Source of the DNA: Campylobacterota bacterium
GTDB taxonomy: Bacteria; Campylobacterota; Campylobacteria; Campylobacterales; Sulfurospirillaceae
DNA length: 24,211 bases
Assembly: GCA_009930355.1 (NCBI GenBank)
Contig: RZYK01000009.1
Span: 1-24,211, forward strand
Direction: 5' to 3'
Position 1 is the first letter of the stretch. The number at the start of each line of letters is the position of its first letter. Positions 15,249 to 22,430 of the stretch are shown here, in pieces. The notes below the pieces were generated by a model. It did not search any database. It worked only from the letters and a program-made list of their open reading frames with translations, and was not told the DNA's origin. The translations under genes were made by a program, and so were the position numbers.

Positions 15249-16878
15249 ATTTCTCATTGGCACGTTTTTTTGCCTTTTAGCCTTTAGCCCATTGCTTGCT
15301 GAGGAAGGGGTGGATTTTTCGTTTTTTAAAGACAAGCCCCAATCTTTAGCCAAAGATTTTTACATGTACGAATATCTCCAAAGTGATAAAGCAACACCAG
15401 CGGAAGCCAAAGCACTGTTTGGCATGGTTCACACCATGAATCTTCGTTTTTTCCACCTTTTTGCTAAAAAAATGGATAATCCTGAATTTAAAAAAATCTC
15501 ACAGTGTCTTGACCTTGATATTACCAGCCTCATGAAAGAAGATGATGCGTGTTTAAACATTGGTATAAACGCTGCAAAACTTACCTCTTTGCCTAAAAGC
15601 CAACTGGCATACATTAAACCTCGCATACAAAACGAAACCTTAACAAAGCTCATTAGCCTCATGGAGAGCGAAAATGTCTATGAAAGTGCCCTTAAAAGCG
15701 ATACTGAGACCTTTTTAAGCCTCTATAATGGAAGTATTACTGCCTATAAACTTGCCAATTTTAATCAACACACCCCTCCAAAAGAGCAGTTAAATAGGCT
15801 TTCCAATCATCCACGCTTTAATCAATTGGTTTACAATACCATTCAAAATGAAAAACTTGAGACCATGCAAAAAGCACTTTTGTCTATTGAACCGTCTTTA
15901 CATGTAAACTCAAAATCACTTTTTTATTTGGGACTCAATGCCCTTAAATACAATGAAAAAAGCAAAGCCCTTGCCTTTTTTGAACACTCCATTGAACGTG
16001 CCCGTAAACAAGAGGAGAAAGATAAAGCTCTTTTTTGGCAATACCTTACAAGTCATAATGCACACTATTTACAAAAACTCTCTCAAAGCAGTGATATCAA
16101 TATTTACTCATTGTTTGCGTTTGAAACACTGGGTATACCTTTAAAAAATGTTATTTCACCGCTTCTTCAAGGGAAACATCCCAGCTTTGATGTGAGTGAT
16201 CCTTTTGCGTGGGCAAAAGAGATGAATAAAGTTTATAACATGAATACAAAAGAGGTGGAAGCGTTTGCGCATAGTTTCGAATACGCCAATACGTTGCCAC
16301 ATTATTGCTATTTAATGGAGCGAGCAACACGGTACAGTAAGCATTACTACCCTATTCCTTATGCCGAGGAAATTGCACATTACTCCATTCACAGACAAGC
16401 GCTTATGTTGGCAATTGCTCGTCAAGAGAGCCGTTTTTTACCCTCTGTGGTTTCAACCTCTTATGCACTGGGCATGATGCAGTTTATGCCTTTTGTGGCA
16501 CGAGATATCGCTAAAAAAACAAAACTTGATAGTTTTGATATCGGAGCCATGTTTGACCCACGAGTTGCCTATCTTTTTGGAAATATACATCTAGATTTTT
16601 TAGAACGAAACCTAATGCACCCACTCTTTGTCGCTTATGCTTATAATGGGGGAATTGGTTTTACCAAACGACACCTTCAAGGAGGTGCTTTTTCACAAAA
16701 TGCGTATGAACCGTTTTGGAGTATGGAAAAAATGGTGAACGAAGAGAGTCGTGAATACGGGAAAAAAGTACTGGCAAATTATGTGGTATATCGCCAATTA
16801 CTAGGCGATACCGTTTCAATCAATAATCTTTTCGAAATGTTACTGATACCCTCTGTGAGTGATCGGTTTCGAAACTAA
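15238..16878 (+). CDS. slt: soluble-type lytic murein transglycosylase
   Basis: 546 residues from ATG at 15238, inside the end of the yggT gene, which gives a proper signal peptide (MRCKFLIGTFFCLLAFSPLLA, cleaved before EEG). A long helical superhelix region (about 30-370) precedes the catalytic SLT domain (about 385-510): ALMLAIARQESRF with catalytic Glu397, then STSYALGMMQFMPFVARDIA, FDPRVAYLFGNIHL and FVAYAYNGGIG. It cleaves MurNAc-GlcNAc bonds in the periplasm, forming 1,6-anhydroMurNAc. No lipobox is present, so it should be soluble in the periplasm. The last 59 bases overlap the 3' end of the opposing lipoprotein gene. One TTTACATGTAAA copy codes SLHVN within the helical region. Confidence 0.9.
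   Translation: MRCKFLIGTFFCLLAFSPLLAEEGVDFSFFKDKPQSLAKDFYMYEYLQSDKATPAEAKALFGMVHTMNLRFFHLFAKKMDNPEFKKISQCLDLDITSLMKEDDACLNIGINAAKLTSLPKSQLAYIKPRIQNETLTKLISLMESENVYESALKSDTETFLSLYNGSITAYKLANFNQHTPPKEQLNRLSNHPRFNQLVYNTIQNEKLETMQKALLSIEPSLHVNSKSLFYLGLNALKYNEKSKALAFFEHSIERARKQEEKDKALFWQYLTSHNAHYLQKLSQSSDINIYSLFAFETLGIPLKNVISPLLQGKHPSFDVSDPFAWAKEMNKVYNMNTKEVEAFAHSFEYANTLPHYCYLMERATRYSKHYYPIPYAEEIAHYSIHRQALMLAIARQESRFLPSVVSTSYALGMMQFMPFVARDIAKKTKLDSFDIGAMFDPRVAYLFGNIHLDFLERNLMHPLFVAYAYNGGIGFTKRHLQGGAFSQNAYEPFWSMEKMVNEESREYGKKVLANYVVYRQLLGDTVSINNLFEMLLIPSVSDRFRN
15897..15908. repeat. TTTACATGTAAA word, perfect, inside slt
   Basis: Codes Ser-Leu-His-Val-Asn in the helical region of Slt. A weaker 10/12 relative at 15359-15370 keeps the TACATGTA core but codes Phe-Tyr-Met-Tyr. 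Confidence 0.8.
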
Positions 16879-17296
16879 TCTCCATGTTAATAGTATCGCT
16901 GTAAGGCGCTTCCACCAAAAGGTAATCCGTCCATGCATTTGCAGAAGAAACCAATGTTAATAAAGGGTCATCTTTTGCAAGTGCTCTTACACGCACCTCA
17001 TCATGCTTTTTGTTAATGGCAAACGATTCCAGCATCATTTTTGTAGAAACTGCCTCACCTGTCGCCATATAAGTTCCTACAATAAATTTTTCACTCTCTT
17101 GCGTTACTAACGCATGATTTAAAGGGTTTAAGTAAGTAATCACAACGAAAGTTCGAGATGTTTCTGAGTGTTTTATCTCTATTTTTTTACTGTGAGTCAT
17201 TCCATAATCTAATACTTTTTCACTCTCATTGTGTGCTAATTTTGAAGCACATCCGCTCATCAAAAACAGTAAAAACACTACCACAACATACCGCAT
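16820..17296 (-). CDS. small lipoprotein of unknown function
   Basis: 158 residues from ATG at 17296, chosen because GGAG lies 5 bases upstream and because it places a lipoprotein signal at the very start: MRYVVVVFLLFLMSGC, with lipobox LMSG-Cys16. The frame is open for 25 more codons upstream, but those lack a signal start. The mature part is polar and beta-rich, with HSETSRTFVVITYLNPLNHAL near its start and a C-terminus NMEISFETDHSQRVSVTFRKDY; I recognise no catalytic motif. It faces the other way from its neighbours and overlaps slt tail to tail. A lipoprotein gene sits at the equivalent place in Campylobacter jejuni (Cj0842, from memory), so linkage to slt may be functional. Confidence 0.8.
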   Translation of the reverse strand: MRYVVVVFLLFLMSGCASKLAHNESEKVLDYGMTHSKKIEIKHSETSRTFVVITYLNPLNHALVTQESEKFIVGTYMATGEAVSTKMMLESFAINKKHDEVRVRALAKDDPLLTLVSSANAWTDYLLVEAPYSDTINMEISFETDHSQRVSVTFRKDY

Positions 17297-17397
17297 TAAA
17301 ACTCCATATTTTTTAGCCTCAAATCTCATAAACTCATCAAAAGCTAAATCTTTTTTTGCTATTATTGCCATGATAATAACATAAAAAGCAGGAAAAA
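17297..17397. promoter_or_regulatory. divergent promoter region, lipoprotein and mobB
   Basis: 101 bp between the two divergent starts. On the plus strand GATAAT (17372-17377) is a good -10 for mobB, with AGGAAAAA before its ATG. The lipoprotein has GGAG 5 bases before its ATG on the minus strand. No operator-like symmetry is obvious. Confidence 0.4.
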
Positions 17398-17895
17398 ATG
17401 AAATCCTTAGCAGTTGCCTTCACGGGACCATCAGACAGCGGAAAAACAACACTTATCCTTAAAGTAGCGAATATCTTAAAAAAAGAGTACGCTCTTGCTA
17501 TCATCAAAAATGACCCGAGCGATAAAGCTCATTTTGATGTTGAAGGTAAAGACAGCTGGAAGTTTTCACAAACAGGTGCTGAAGTGGTGGTTACCTCTCC
17601 AACACGTACCACACTTTTTTCAAAACGCCAAAAAAGTTTGGATGAAATTATCGAAATGTTGGGTGATTTTGACTTTTTATTGGTTGAGGGACTTAAAAAT
17701 CTTCCCCTACCTCGTATTGCGATTTTTCGCAATAAACTCAATGAAGATTATTTTGAGTGCTCTGATGCCATTGCCGTCGATGAGAGTGTGTGTCTAAGTG
17801 ATTATACTATTCCTGAGCACATTGCTATTTTAGATTTAAATAACCCTGAGCACGTCGTAGCTTGGATAGAAAAAAATGCAAAGAAAGTGAAATAA
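17398..17895 (+). CDS. mobB: molybdopterin-guanine dinucleotide biosynthesis protein MobB
   Basis: 165 residues. A P-loop lies at the start (FTGPSDSGKTTLILKVANIL), followed by IIKNDPSDKAHFDVEGKDSW, the MobB counterpart of KHDPH-FDVPGKDS, then FSQTGAEVVVTSPTRTTLF and DFDFLLVEGLKNLPLPRI (Walker B region with VEG). MobB is a GTP-binding helper of MobA in attaching GMP to molybdopterin, which points to molybdo- or tungsto-enzymes such as nitrate, formate or thiosulfate/polysulfide reductases. It is the first gene of a rightward run and ends one base before fbp. The metabolic link to fbp is not obvious; the pairing is conserved gene order in Campylobacter. Confidence 0.92.
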   Translation: MKSLAVAFTGPSDSGKTTLILKVANILKKEYALAIIKNDPSDKAHFDVEGKDSWKFSQTGAEVVVTSPTRTTLFSKRQKSLDEIIEMLGDFDFLLVEGLKNLPLPRIAIFRNKLNEDYFECSDAIAVDESVCLSDYTIPEHIAILDLNNPEHVVAWIEKNAKKVK

Positions 17896-17896
17896 C

Positions 17897-18733
17897 ATGA
17901 CTGAAATTTACGAAGCCATAAAGCGCTCTGCCATCCGCATTAAAGAGGCAATTGAGTTTGATGATACAGGCTATTCAAATCACATCAACTCCACAGGTGA
18001 TACCCAACTCAAATTGGACATCAAAAGCGATCAAATTATTGAAGAAGAGTTTGCCAAAGTTGCCTCAATTAAAGAGATTATTAGTGAAGAAAAAGAGGAA
18101 AAAACATCTTTACATGTAGAGGGAATTTACGGTGTCGGATACGATCCACTCGATGGCTCAAGTTTGATTGATGTCAATCTCAGTGTAGGGTCTATTTTTG
18201 GAATTTATGAGGGTGGTTATGCAGGGGCTAACCTTAAAGCTGCTGTTTATGTGGTCTATGGTCCTCGTGTAGAATTGGTGATTGCAGAGCAAGATGTGAA
18301 GATGTACCGCATGAATAAAAGCGGTGAATTTGTTTTTATTAAAACCATTGAACTCAAAGAGAAAGGCAAACTCAACGCTCCTGGATCAACGCAAATGTGT
18401 TGGGAGCCTAAACATAAAGCCTTAATTGATGCGATTTTTGCCGATGGTTATCGTTTACGCTACTCTGGAGGTATGGTGCCTGATTTGCATCAAATCCTTC
18501 TAAAAGGTGGTGGACTTTTCTCGTATCCTGCAACCTCAGATGTGCCTAAAGGAAAACTAAGGATGATTTTTGAGGTCTTTCCTTTTGCTTTTGTCTATGA
18601 AAAAGCGGGTGGAGAAGCGATTGATGGTAAACAAAGAATTTTAAAGTTAAGCCCTTCGCATCCCCACGATACTACACCCTGCTTTTTTGGCTCCAAAGTG
18701 GAGATAGAACGTGTTAAGAAGTGCTATGAATAA
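17897..18733 (+). CDS. fbp: class I fructose-1,6-bisphosphatase
   Basis: 278 residues. Metal-binding and active-site elements are in order: GDTQLKLDIKSDQIIEEEF, IISEEKEE, the signature DPLDGSSLIDVNLSVGSIFGIYEG, LRYSGGMVPDLHQILLKGGG, FEVFPFAFVYEKAGGEAIDG. It hydrolyses fructose-1,6-bisphosphate to fructose-6-phosphate for gluconeogenesis in the cytoplasm, as expected in non-sugar-using Campylobacterota. It is shorter than E. coli Fbp (332 residues), as usual in this group. The start is one base after mobB, and its last 8 bases overlap the next small gene. A TTTACATGTAAA-type word codes TSLHVEG just before the signature, in a segment that is variable in the family. Confidence 0.93.
   Translation: MTEIYEAIKRSAIRIKEAIEFDDTGYSNHINSTGDTQLKLDIKSDQIIEEEFAKVASIKEIISEEKEEKTSLHVEGIYGVGYDPLDGSSLIDVNLSVGSIFGIYEGGYAGANLKAAVYVVYGPRVELVIAEQDVKMYRMNKSGEFVFIKTIELKEKGKLNAPGSTQMCWEPKHKALIDAIFADGYRLRYSGGMVPDLHQILLKGGGLFSYPATSDVPKGKLRMIFEVFPFAFVYEKAGGEAIDGKQRILKLSPSHPHDTTPCFFGSKVEIERVKKCYE
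18109..18120. repeat. TTTACATGTAAA word, 11/12, inside fbp
   Basis: TTTACATGTAGA, coding Ser-Leu-His-Val-Glu a dozen residues before the DPLDGSS signature. Confidence 0.65.
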
Positions 18734-18923
18734 TAACGCAAGCGATGTTTTTGAACAAAATTTGCAAGAAAAAAAAAGACTCTTGCAAGCATGTCAAAAT
18801 GAAAAAAATCTCACAACGTGCAGTGATTGTGAAAAAATGTTTGAATGTGAAATCCGAAAAACCTACGTAAAAGCGGTCTATGAGAGCATGGCAAAAGGCG
18901 AAGGCGGCGGATTTGAGTTTTGA
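18726..18923 (+). CDS. 65-residue cysteine-motif protein of unknown function
   Basis: The ATG at 18726 overlaps the fbp stop by 8 bases, so it is translated from the same message. The N-terminal half is a charged helix (DVFEQNLQEKKRLLQACQNEKN). Then comes TTCSDCEKMFECEIR, a Cys-x2-Cys-x4-Cys cluster with a further Cys 11 residues before it, so four thiols could hold zinc or a metal centre. The chain ends KGEGGGFEF. No membrane segment or signal peptide is present. A small gene sits at the same place between fbp and metG in Campylobacter (from memory, Cj0839c), which argues that it is real. Function unknown. Confidence 0.75.
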   Translation: MNNNASDVFEQNLQEKKRLLQACQNEKNLTTCSDCEKMFECEIRKTYVKAVYESMAKGEGGGFEF

Positions 18924-18932
18924 TTTTTACCC

Positions 18933-19007
18933 GTCTTTAAAGCAAAGCTCTAAAGACTACGTTAACACTGGGTTCTCCTCGGCGGAGTGCCCACGCACCC
19001 TTGGTGC
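18933..19007. other. structured GC-rich stretch upstream of metG
   Basis: Three consecutive hairpins can form. At 18933-18957 GTCTTTA pairs with TAAAGAC, with AGC/GCT inside and an AAA loop. At 18970-18992 GGG...CCC encloses CTCC/GGAG with a TCGGC loop. At 18995-19007 GCACC pairs with GGTGC around CTT. The middle part is far more GC-rich than the surroundings. No T-run follows the hairpins, so a simple terminator is unlikely. It could be a 5' leader element of metG, an mRNA-processing site, a small RNA or a dispersed repeat. Confidence 0.45.
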
Positions 19008-19034
19008 TTATATCAATTTTAATTAGGAAAAACG

Positions 19035-20966
19035 ATGTCCCAAAAAGCTTATATTACGACCCCAATTTATTATGTTAACGATGTTCCTCATATCGGACAC
19101 GCTTACACAACGATTATCGCTGATACGATGGCACGTTATTATCGTTTGAAAGGCTATGAAACCTTCTTTTTAACAGGTACGGATGAGCACGGTCAAAAGA
19201 TTGAAGAAGCAGCCAAAGCACGCAACAAAACTCCACAAGCTTACGCCGATGAAATCAGTGGAAAGTTTCGTGCCCTTTGGGATGAGTTTGAGATTAGTTA
19301 CGATAAATTTATTCGTACGACCGATGTTGAACATAAAATAGGGGTGCAAAAAGCATTTCAAGTAATGTTTGACAAAGGTGACATTTACAAAGGTGAGTAT
19401 GAGGGGCACTACTGTGTCAGTTGTGAAACATTTTTTACCGATACCCAATTGGTCGATGAAGACAAATGCCCTGATTGTGGAAAATTAACACGCCTTGTGA
19501 AAGAAGAGAGCTACTTTTTTAAACTCTCAAAATACCAAGAAGACCTTATCAAATGGTATAACAATGATGAAAAATGTGTCCTTCCTAAGGGTAAAAAAAA
19601 TGAAGTGATCAGCTTCGTGAAACAAGGGCTTCGTGATCTTTCCATCACCCGTACCAGTTTTGACTGGGGTGTCAAACTTCCTTCTTCCATGAACGATGAT
19701 AAACACGTTATGTACGTATGGCTCGATGCCCTTTTAAACTATACGACAGCACTGGGCTATGGCACCGATGAGAAACATATGGAGTTTTGGCCTGCGACCA
19801 TGCACTTGGTGGGCAAAGATATTTTACGCTTCCATGCCATCTACTGGCCCGCATTTTTAATGAGTCTGGGACTCTCCCTTCCAAAACACGTTGCCGCACA
19901 CGGTTGGTGGACAAGGAATGGCGAAAAAATGAGTAAAAGCAAAGGCAATGTGGTCAATCCAAAAGAGGTTGCCGATGCGTATGGCTTAGAAAACTTTAGA
20001 TACTTTATGCTTCGTGAAGTGCCTTTTGGACAAGACGGTGACTTTAGCCAAAAAGCGCTCATGGATCGCATCAATTCTGATCTTGGAAATGAACTGGGGA
20101 ACCTTCTAAATCGCATTATTGGGATGAGTGGCAAATACAGCAATGGGGTGGTCAATTCTAAAGATGTCATTACCTTTCATGAGAGTGAACTACGTGCAGC
20201 GGATGAAATTTTAAAAACCGTGGAAAACAACCTACAAGAGCTTCAAACCAATCGCTATTTAGAAGAGCTTTGGAAGGTATTGAGTATTGCCAATCAAGCG
20301 ATTACCGTGCATGAACCATGGGTCAAGATGAAAGAGGGAAAAACAGAACAAGCCTTGGCATTGGTCGCTTTGGTTTCCAATATTTTAGCCCGTGTCGCTA
20401 TCTTATTGCATCCAATCATGCCAAAAACAACCGCAACCATTACCAAAGCATTGGGCTTTGAAATTACTACGGCAACGTATGATAAATTTATTGTTCGTAA
20501 AAGCTTTTTAGAGGAATTTACCATTGAAAAAGTGCCTCCTCTTTTTCCACGTATTGAAGAAGAATTAATGGAAAAATCTGAACCAGTTGTTGAAGTCGTT
20601 GCGCCTGTGAAAGCTCCTAAAAAAGAGGCAAAAATTGAATCTATCATTACCATTGACCAATTTTTTGAAACCTCACTTAAAATTGGAACCATTGTAGAAG
20701 CGAATGTCTTAGAAGGAAGTGATAGACTCTTAAAACTCAGTGTTGATTTAGGGGAAGGAAGACTTCGCCAGATTGTAGCGGGCATTCGTGAATATTATAG
20801 CCCTGAAGCCCTCATCAACACACAAGTGTGTGTGGTAGCCAACCTTAAACCTGCTACGATTAAGGGCTTAGTCTCAGAGGGCATGTTACTCGCAGCCAAA
20901 GATAAAGAGGGACTCTGCCTTATTCGTCCAGAGAGCCCACGTAAAAATGGCGCTTCAATTGGATGA
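19035..20966 (+). CDS. metG: methionyl-tRNA synthetase
   Basis: 643 residues with TTAGGAAAAACG before the ATG. The class I core has ITTPIYYVNDVPHIGHAYTT (HIGH intact) and FLTGTDEHGQK. A zinc-type knuckle follows (CVSCETFF...CPDCGKL), then VWLDALLNY, HGWWTRNGEKMSKSKGNVV (KMSKS intact) and FRYFMLREVPFGQDGDFS. A helical anticodon domain (about 380-500) precedes a Lys/Pro-rich linker and a C-terminal EMAPII/Trbp111-like tRNA-binding domain (about 540-643: LKIGTIVEANVLEGSDRLLKL, GEGRLRQIVAGI). It charges initiator and elongator tRNA-Met. The stop overlaps the next start as ATGA. Confidence 0.96.
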   Translation: MSQKAYITTPIYYVNDVPHIGHAYTTIIADTMARYYRLKGYETFFLTGTDEHGQKIEEAAKARNKTPQAYADEISGKFRALWDEFEISYDKFIRTTDVEHKIGVQKAFQVMFDKGDIYKGEYEGHYCVSCETFFTDTQLVDEDKCPDCGKLTRLVKEESYFFKLSKYQEDLIKWYNNDEKCVLPKGKKNEVISFVKQGLRDLSITRTSFDWGVKLPSSMNDDKHVMYVWLDALLNYTTALGYGTDEKHMEFWPATMHLVGKDILRFHAIYWPAFLMSLGLSLPKHVAAHGWWTRNGEKMSKSKGNVVNPKEVADAYGLENFRYFMLREVPFGQDGDFSQKALMDRINSDLGNELGNLLNRIIGMSGKYSNGVVNSKDVITFHESELRAADEILKTVENNLQELQTNRYLEELWKVLSIANQAITVHEPWVKMKEGKTEQALALVALVSNILARVAILLHPIMPKTTATITKALGFEITTATYDKFIVRKSFLEEFTIEKVPPLFPRIEEELMEKSEPVVEVVAPVKAPKKEAKIESIITIDQFFETSLKIGTIVEANVLEGSDRLLKLSVDLGEGRLRQIVAGIREYYSPEALINTQVCVVANLKPATIKGLVSEGMLLAAKDKEGLCLIRPESPRKNGASIG

Positions 20967-21976
20967 AAATAGAGAACTTTGTACGCATCATTGATGGGAA
21001 GCTAAGCACCAAGCCTCCTATTGATGCGTTTGGGAGTATCTGCTTTGAACCCTCTCGTGTTTTGCATGGCGATCTGTTTATTGACACCACTGCTTCGAGG
21101 GAAATGATTCATCAAGCCCTTGAAAAAGGGGCGTATGCTGTAGTGACCATTTTGCCTTTTGTGAACGAAGATGAGGAGTGTGCATGGATAGAAGTCTCTA
21201 CCATGGAGCAAACACTTATTAAAGTACTGCGTTATACCATTACCCAAAAATCACTTGATGTCTTACTTCTCTCCCCTGTGCAAGAAGCCTTTTTTGAGAT
21301 GATTCAACTTGCTCCAAAAACATTCAAACGACTCAAAGGCGATCTCATAAGTATGACCAAAACAATTTTAATGGCAAAAGAGGAAGACTCTTTTTTCTTG
21401 AATGATGAACGCTTGGCAGCAAAGATTGCACCTATGGCAGAGCGTATCAAGACTTCTTTACATGTAAAACCCTATCTTATAGCTAAAGGGCTTTTCTTAA
21501 GCTCCTTTATCTACAAAGAACGCTTTTATGCGGAACAAAAAATACCCTCTTTATTTGTCGAGGCATTGTTAGCTTTACTTGACTTTTGTGATAGCCATCA
21601 CATTGCCTATACATTGGATCATTTGAATTTTTGTGAGCATTTTTATCCATACTATGTTAGCCATAATCTTAACAAAAAAGAGTTTGGAACGAGCGATAAA
21701 GTCCTTATTTTTGAGCCAAACTTTGAACTTTTACCGCTGCTTTGTACTTATCTTTTTTCATCATCTAAATCCCTACAGGCTTTATTGTGTTTACCTGAAA
21801 ATCTACACTATAACTTCCCCTTTGAAGGTGAATGTATTTGGTTTAAGACACCTCAAGATCTCCTCATCCAACTTAAAACAAAAACCTTTACCTATGCGCT
21901 TATTGTTGCATCTAAAGAATTTTTTGAACCACTGTTGCAAAAAGAGACAACCACTCAACACGCTAGTTTATTTTAA
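20963..21976 (+). CDS. Mur-ligase N-domain-like protein without ATP-binding domain
   Basis: 337 residues, start ATGA-coupled to metG. Residues about 25-90 (FEPSRVLHGDLFIDTTASREMIHQALEKGAYAVV) resemble the UDP-binding N-terminal domain of MurE/MurF (S..V..GDLFVA...DGH.FI..A...GA.AVV). The expected central ATPase element (GTxGKTT) is absent; the remaining 240 residues are rich in Phe/Leu and show LKTSLHVKPYL-type and FEPNFELLPLL segments but no motif I recognise. No signal peptide or clear membrane span is seen. An uncharacterised gene follows metG in Campylobacter too (from memory, Cj0837c). It may be a diverged non-ligase Mur relative that binds a nucleotide sugar; this is tentative. It lies 10 bases before ybeY in the same run. 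Confidence 0.7.
   Translation: MKIENFVRIIDGKLSTKPPIDAFGSICFEPSRVLHGDLFIDTTASREMIHQALEKGAYAVVTILPFVNEDEECAWIEVSTMEQTLIKVLRYTITQKSLDVLLLSPVQEAFFEMIQLAPKTFKRLKGDLISMTKTILMAKEEDSFFLNDERLAAKIAPMAERIKTSLHVKPYLIAKGLFLSSFIYKERFYAEQKIPSLFVEALLALLDFCDSHHIAYTLDHLNFCEHFYPYYVSHNLNKKEFGTSDKVLIFEPNFELLPLLCTYLFSSSKSLQALLCLPENLHYNFPFEGECIWFKTPQDLLIQLKTKTFTYALIVASKEFFEPLLQKETTTQHASLF
21457..21468. repeat. TTTACATGTAAA word, perfect, inside the Mur-like gene
   Basis: Codes Ser-Leu-His-Val-Lys near the middle of the protein. Confidence 0.8.
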
Positions 21977-21986
21977 AAGGAGTTCT

Positions 21987-22409
21987 ATGTTACTTATTGA
22001 AAACGAATCCAATATATCTTTACATGTAAATCTTTTAGAAGAGATCGCACATGAGCATACTAACAAAGAGGTTGAACTTCTCCTTATAGATAGTAAACAT
22101 ATGCATGAGCTTAATTTAGAGCATCGAGGAATGGATAAAACAACGGATGTACTCAGTTTCCCCGTTGATGATTTTCCACATGCTCCTTTGGGTTCGATTG
22201 TCATTAATTACGAATATGCAAGGGAAAAAGCACACGAATTAGGGCACCCTGTAGAAGATGAAATCACCCTACTTTTCATTCATGGGATGTTACATCTTTT
22301 AGGATATGACCATGAAGTCGATGATGGGGAGATGCGGGTGAGAGAAAAAGCTTTAATTGAACGTTATGCTCTTCCTAAAAGCTTGATTGTCCGAACAGAA
22401 GAGAAATAA
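21987..22409 (+). CDS. ybeY: endoribonuclease YbeY
   Basis: 140 residues from ATG at 21987, fixed by the strong Shine-Dalgarno sequence AAAAGGAG 4 bases upstream; the longer open frame upstream is only a shadow of the previous gene. Family landmarks are LNLEHRGMDKTTDVLSFP, GSIVINYEYAREKA and the zinc site HGMLHLLGYDHE (His-x3-His-x5-His). YbeY is a metal-dependent single-strand RNase acting in 16S rRNA 3' maturation and ribosome quality control. A perfect TTTACATGTAAA word codes ISLHVN within the first 16 residues. The gene ends 7 bases from the converging mrdA stop. Confidence 0.93.
   Translation: MLLIENESNISLHVNLLEEIAHEHTNKEVELLLIDSKHMHELNLEHRGMDKTTDVLSFPVDDFPHAPLGSIVINYEYAREKAHELGHPVEDEITLLFIHGMLHLLGYDHEVDDGEMRVREKALIERYALPKSLIVRTEEK
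22019..22030. repeat. TTTACATGTAAA word, perfect, inside ybeY
   Basis: Codes Ser-Leu-His-Val-Asn close to the YbeY N-terminus. Confidence 0.8.
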
Positions 22410-22430
22410 AAACACCTTATTTTTTCTTCT
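22397..22430. terminator. possible bidirectional terminator shared by ybeY and mrdA
   Basis: AGAAGAGAAATAA (22397-22409) and TTATTTTTTCTTCT (22417-22430) form a stem of about 13 bp with one bulge and a 7-base loop AAACACC. Both stop codons lie at the loop end of the stem (TAA at 22407-22409; complement of TAA at 22417-22419). The stem is AT-rich and therefore weak, but A-runs and T-runs flank it on both strands. Confidence 0.45.

Noticed and set aside
15359..15370. TTTACATGTACG as a full copy of the repeated word
   Set aside because: Two mismatches at one end; it was counted only as a TACATGTA core.
17297..17371. 25-codon upstream extension of the lipoprotein
   Set aside because: It would bury the lipobox signal peptide inside the chain. 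ATG 17296 has a good Shine-Dalgarno sequence.
18933..18957. Rho-independent terminator after the small Cys gene
   Set aside because: The hairpin is good but no T-run follows on either strand.
21633..21986. N-terminal extension of ybeY
   Set aside because: It is a shadow of the preceding gene. The strong Shine-Dalgarno sequence and normal YbeY length fix the start at 21987.
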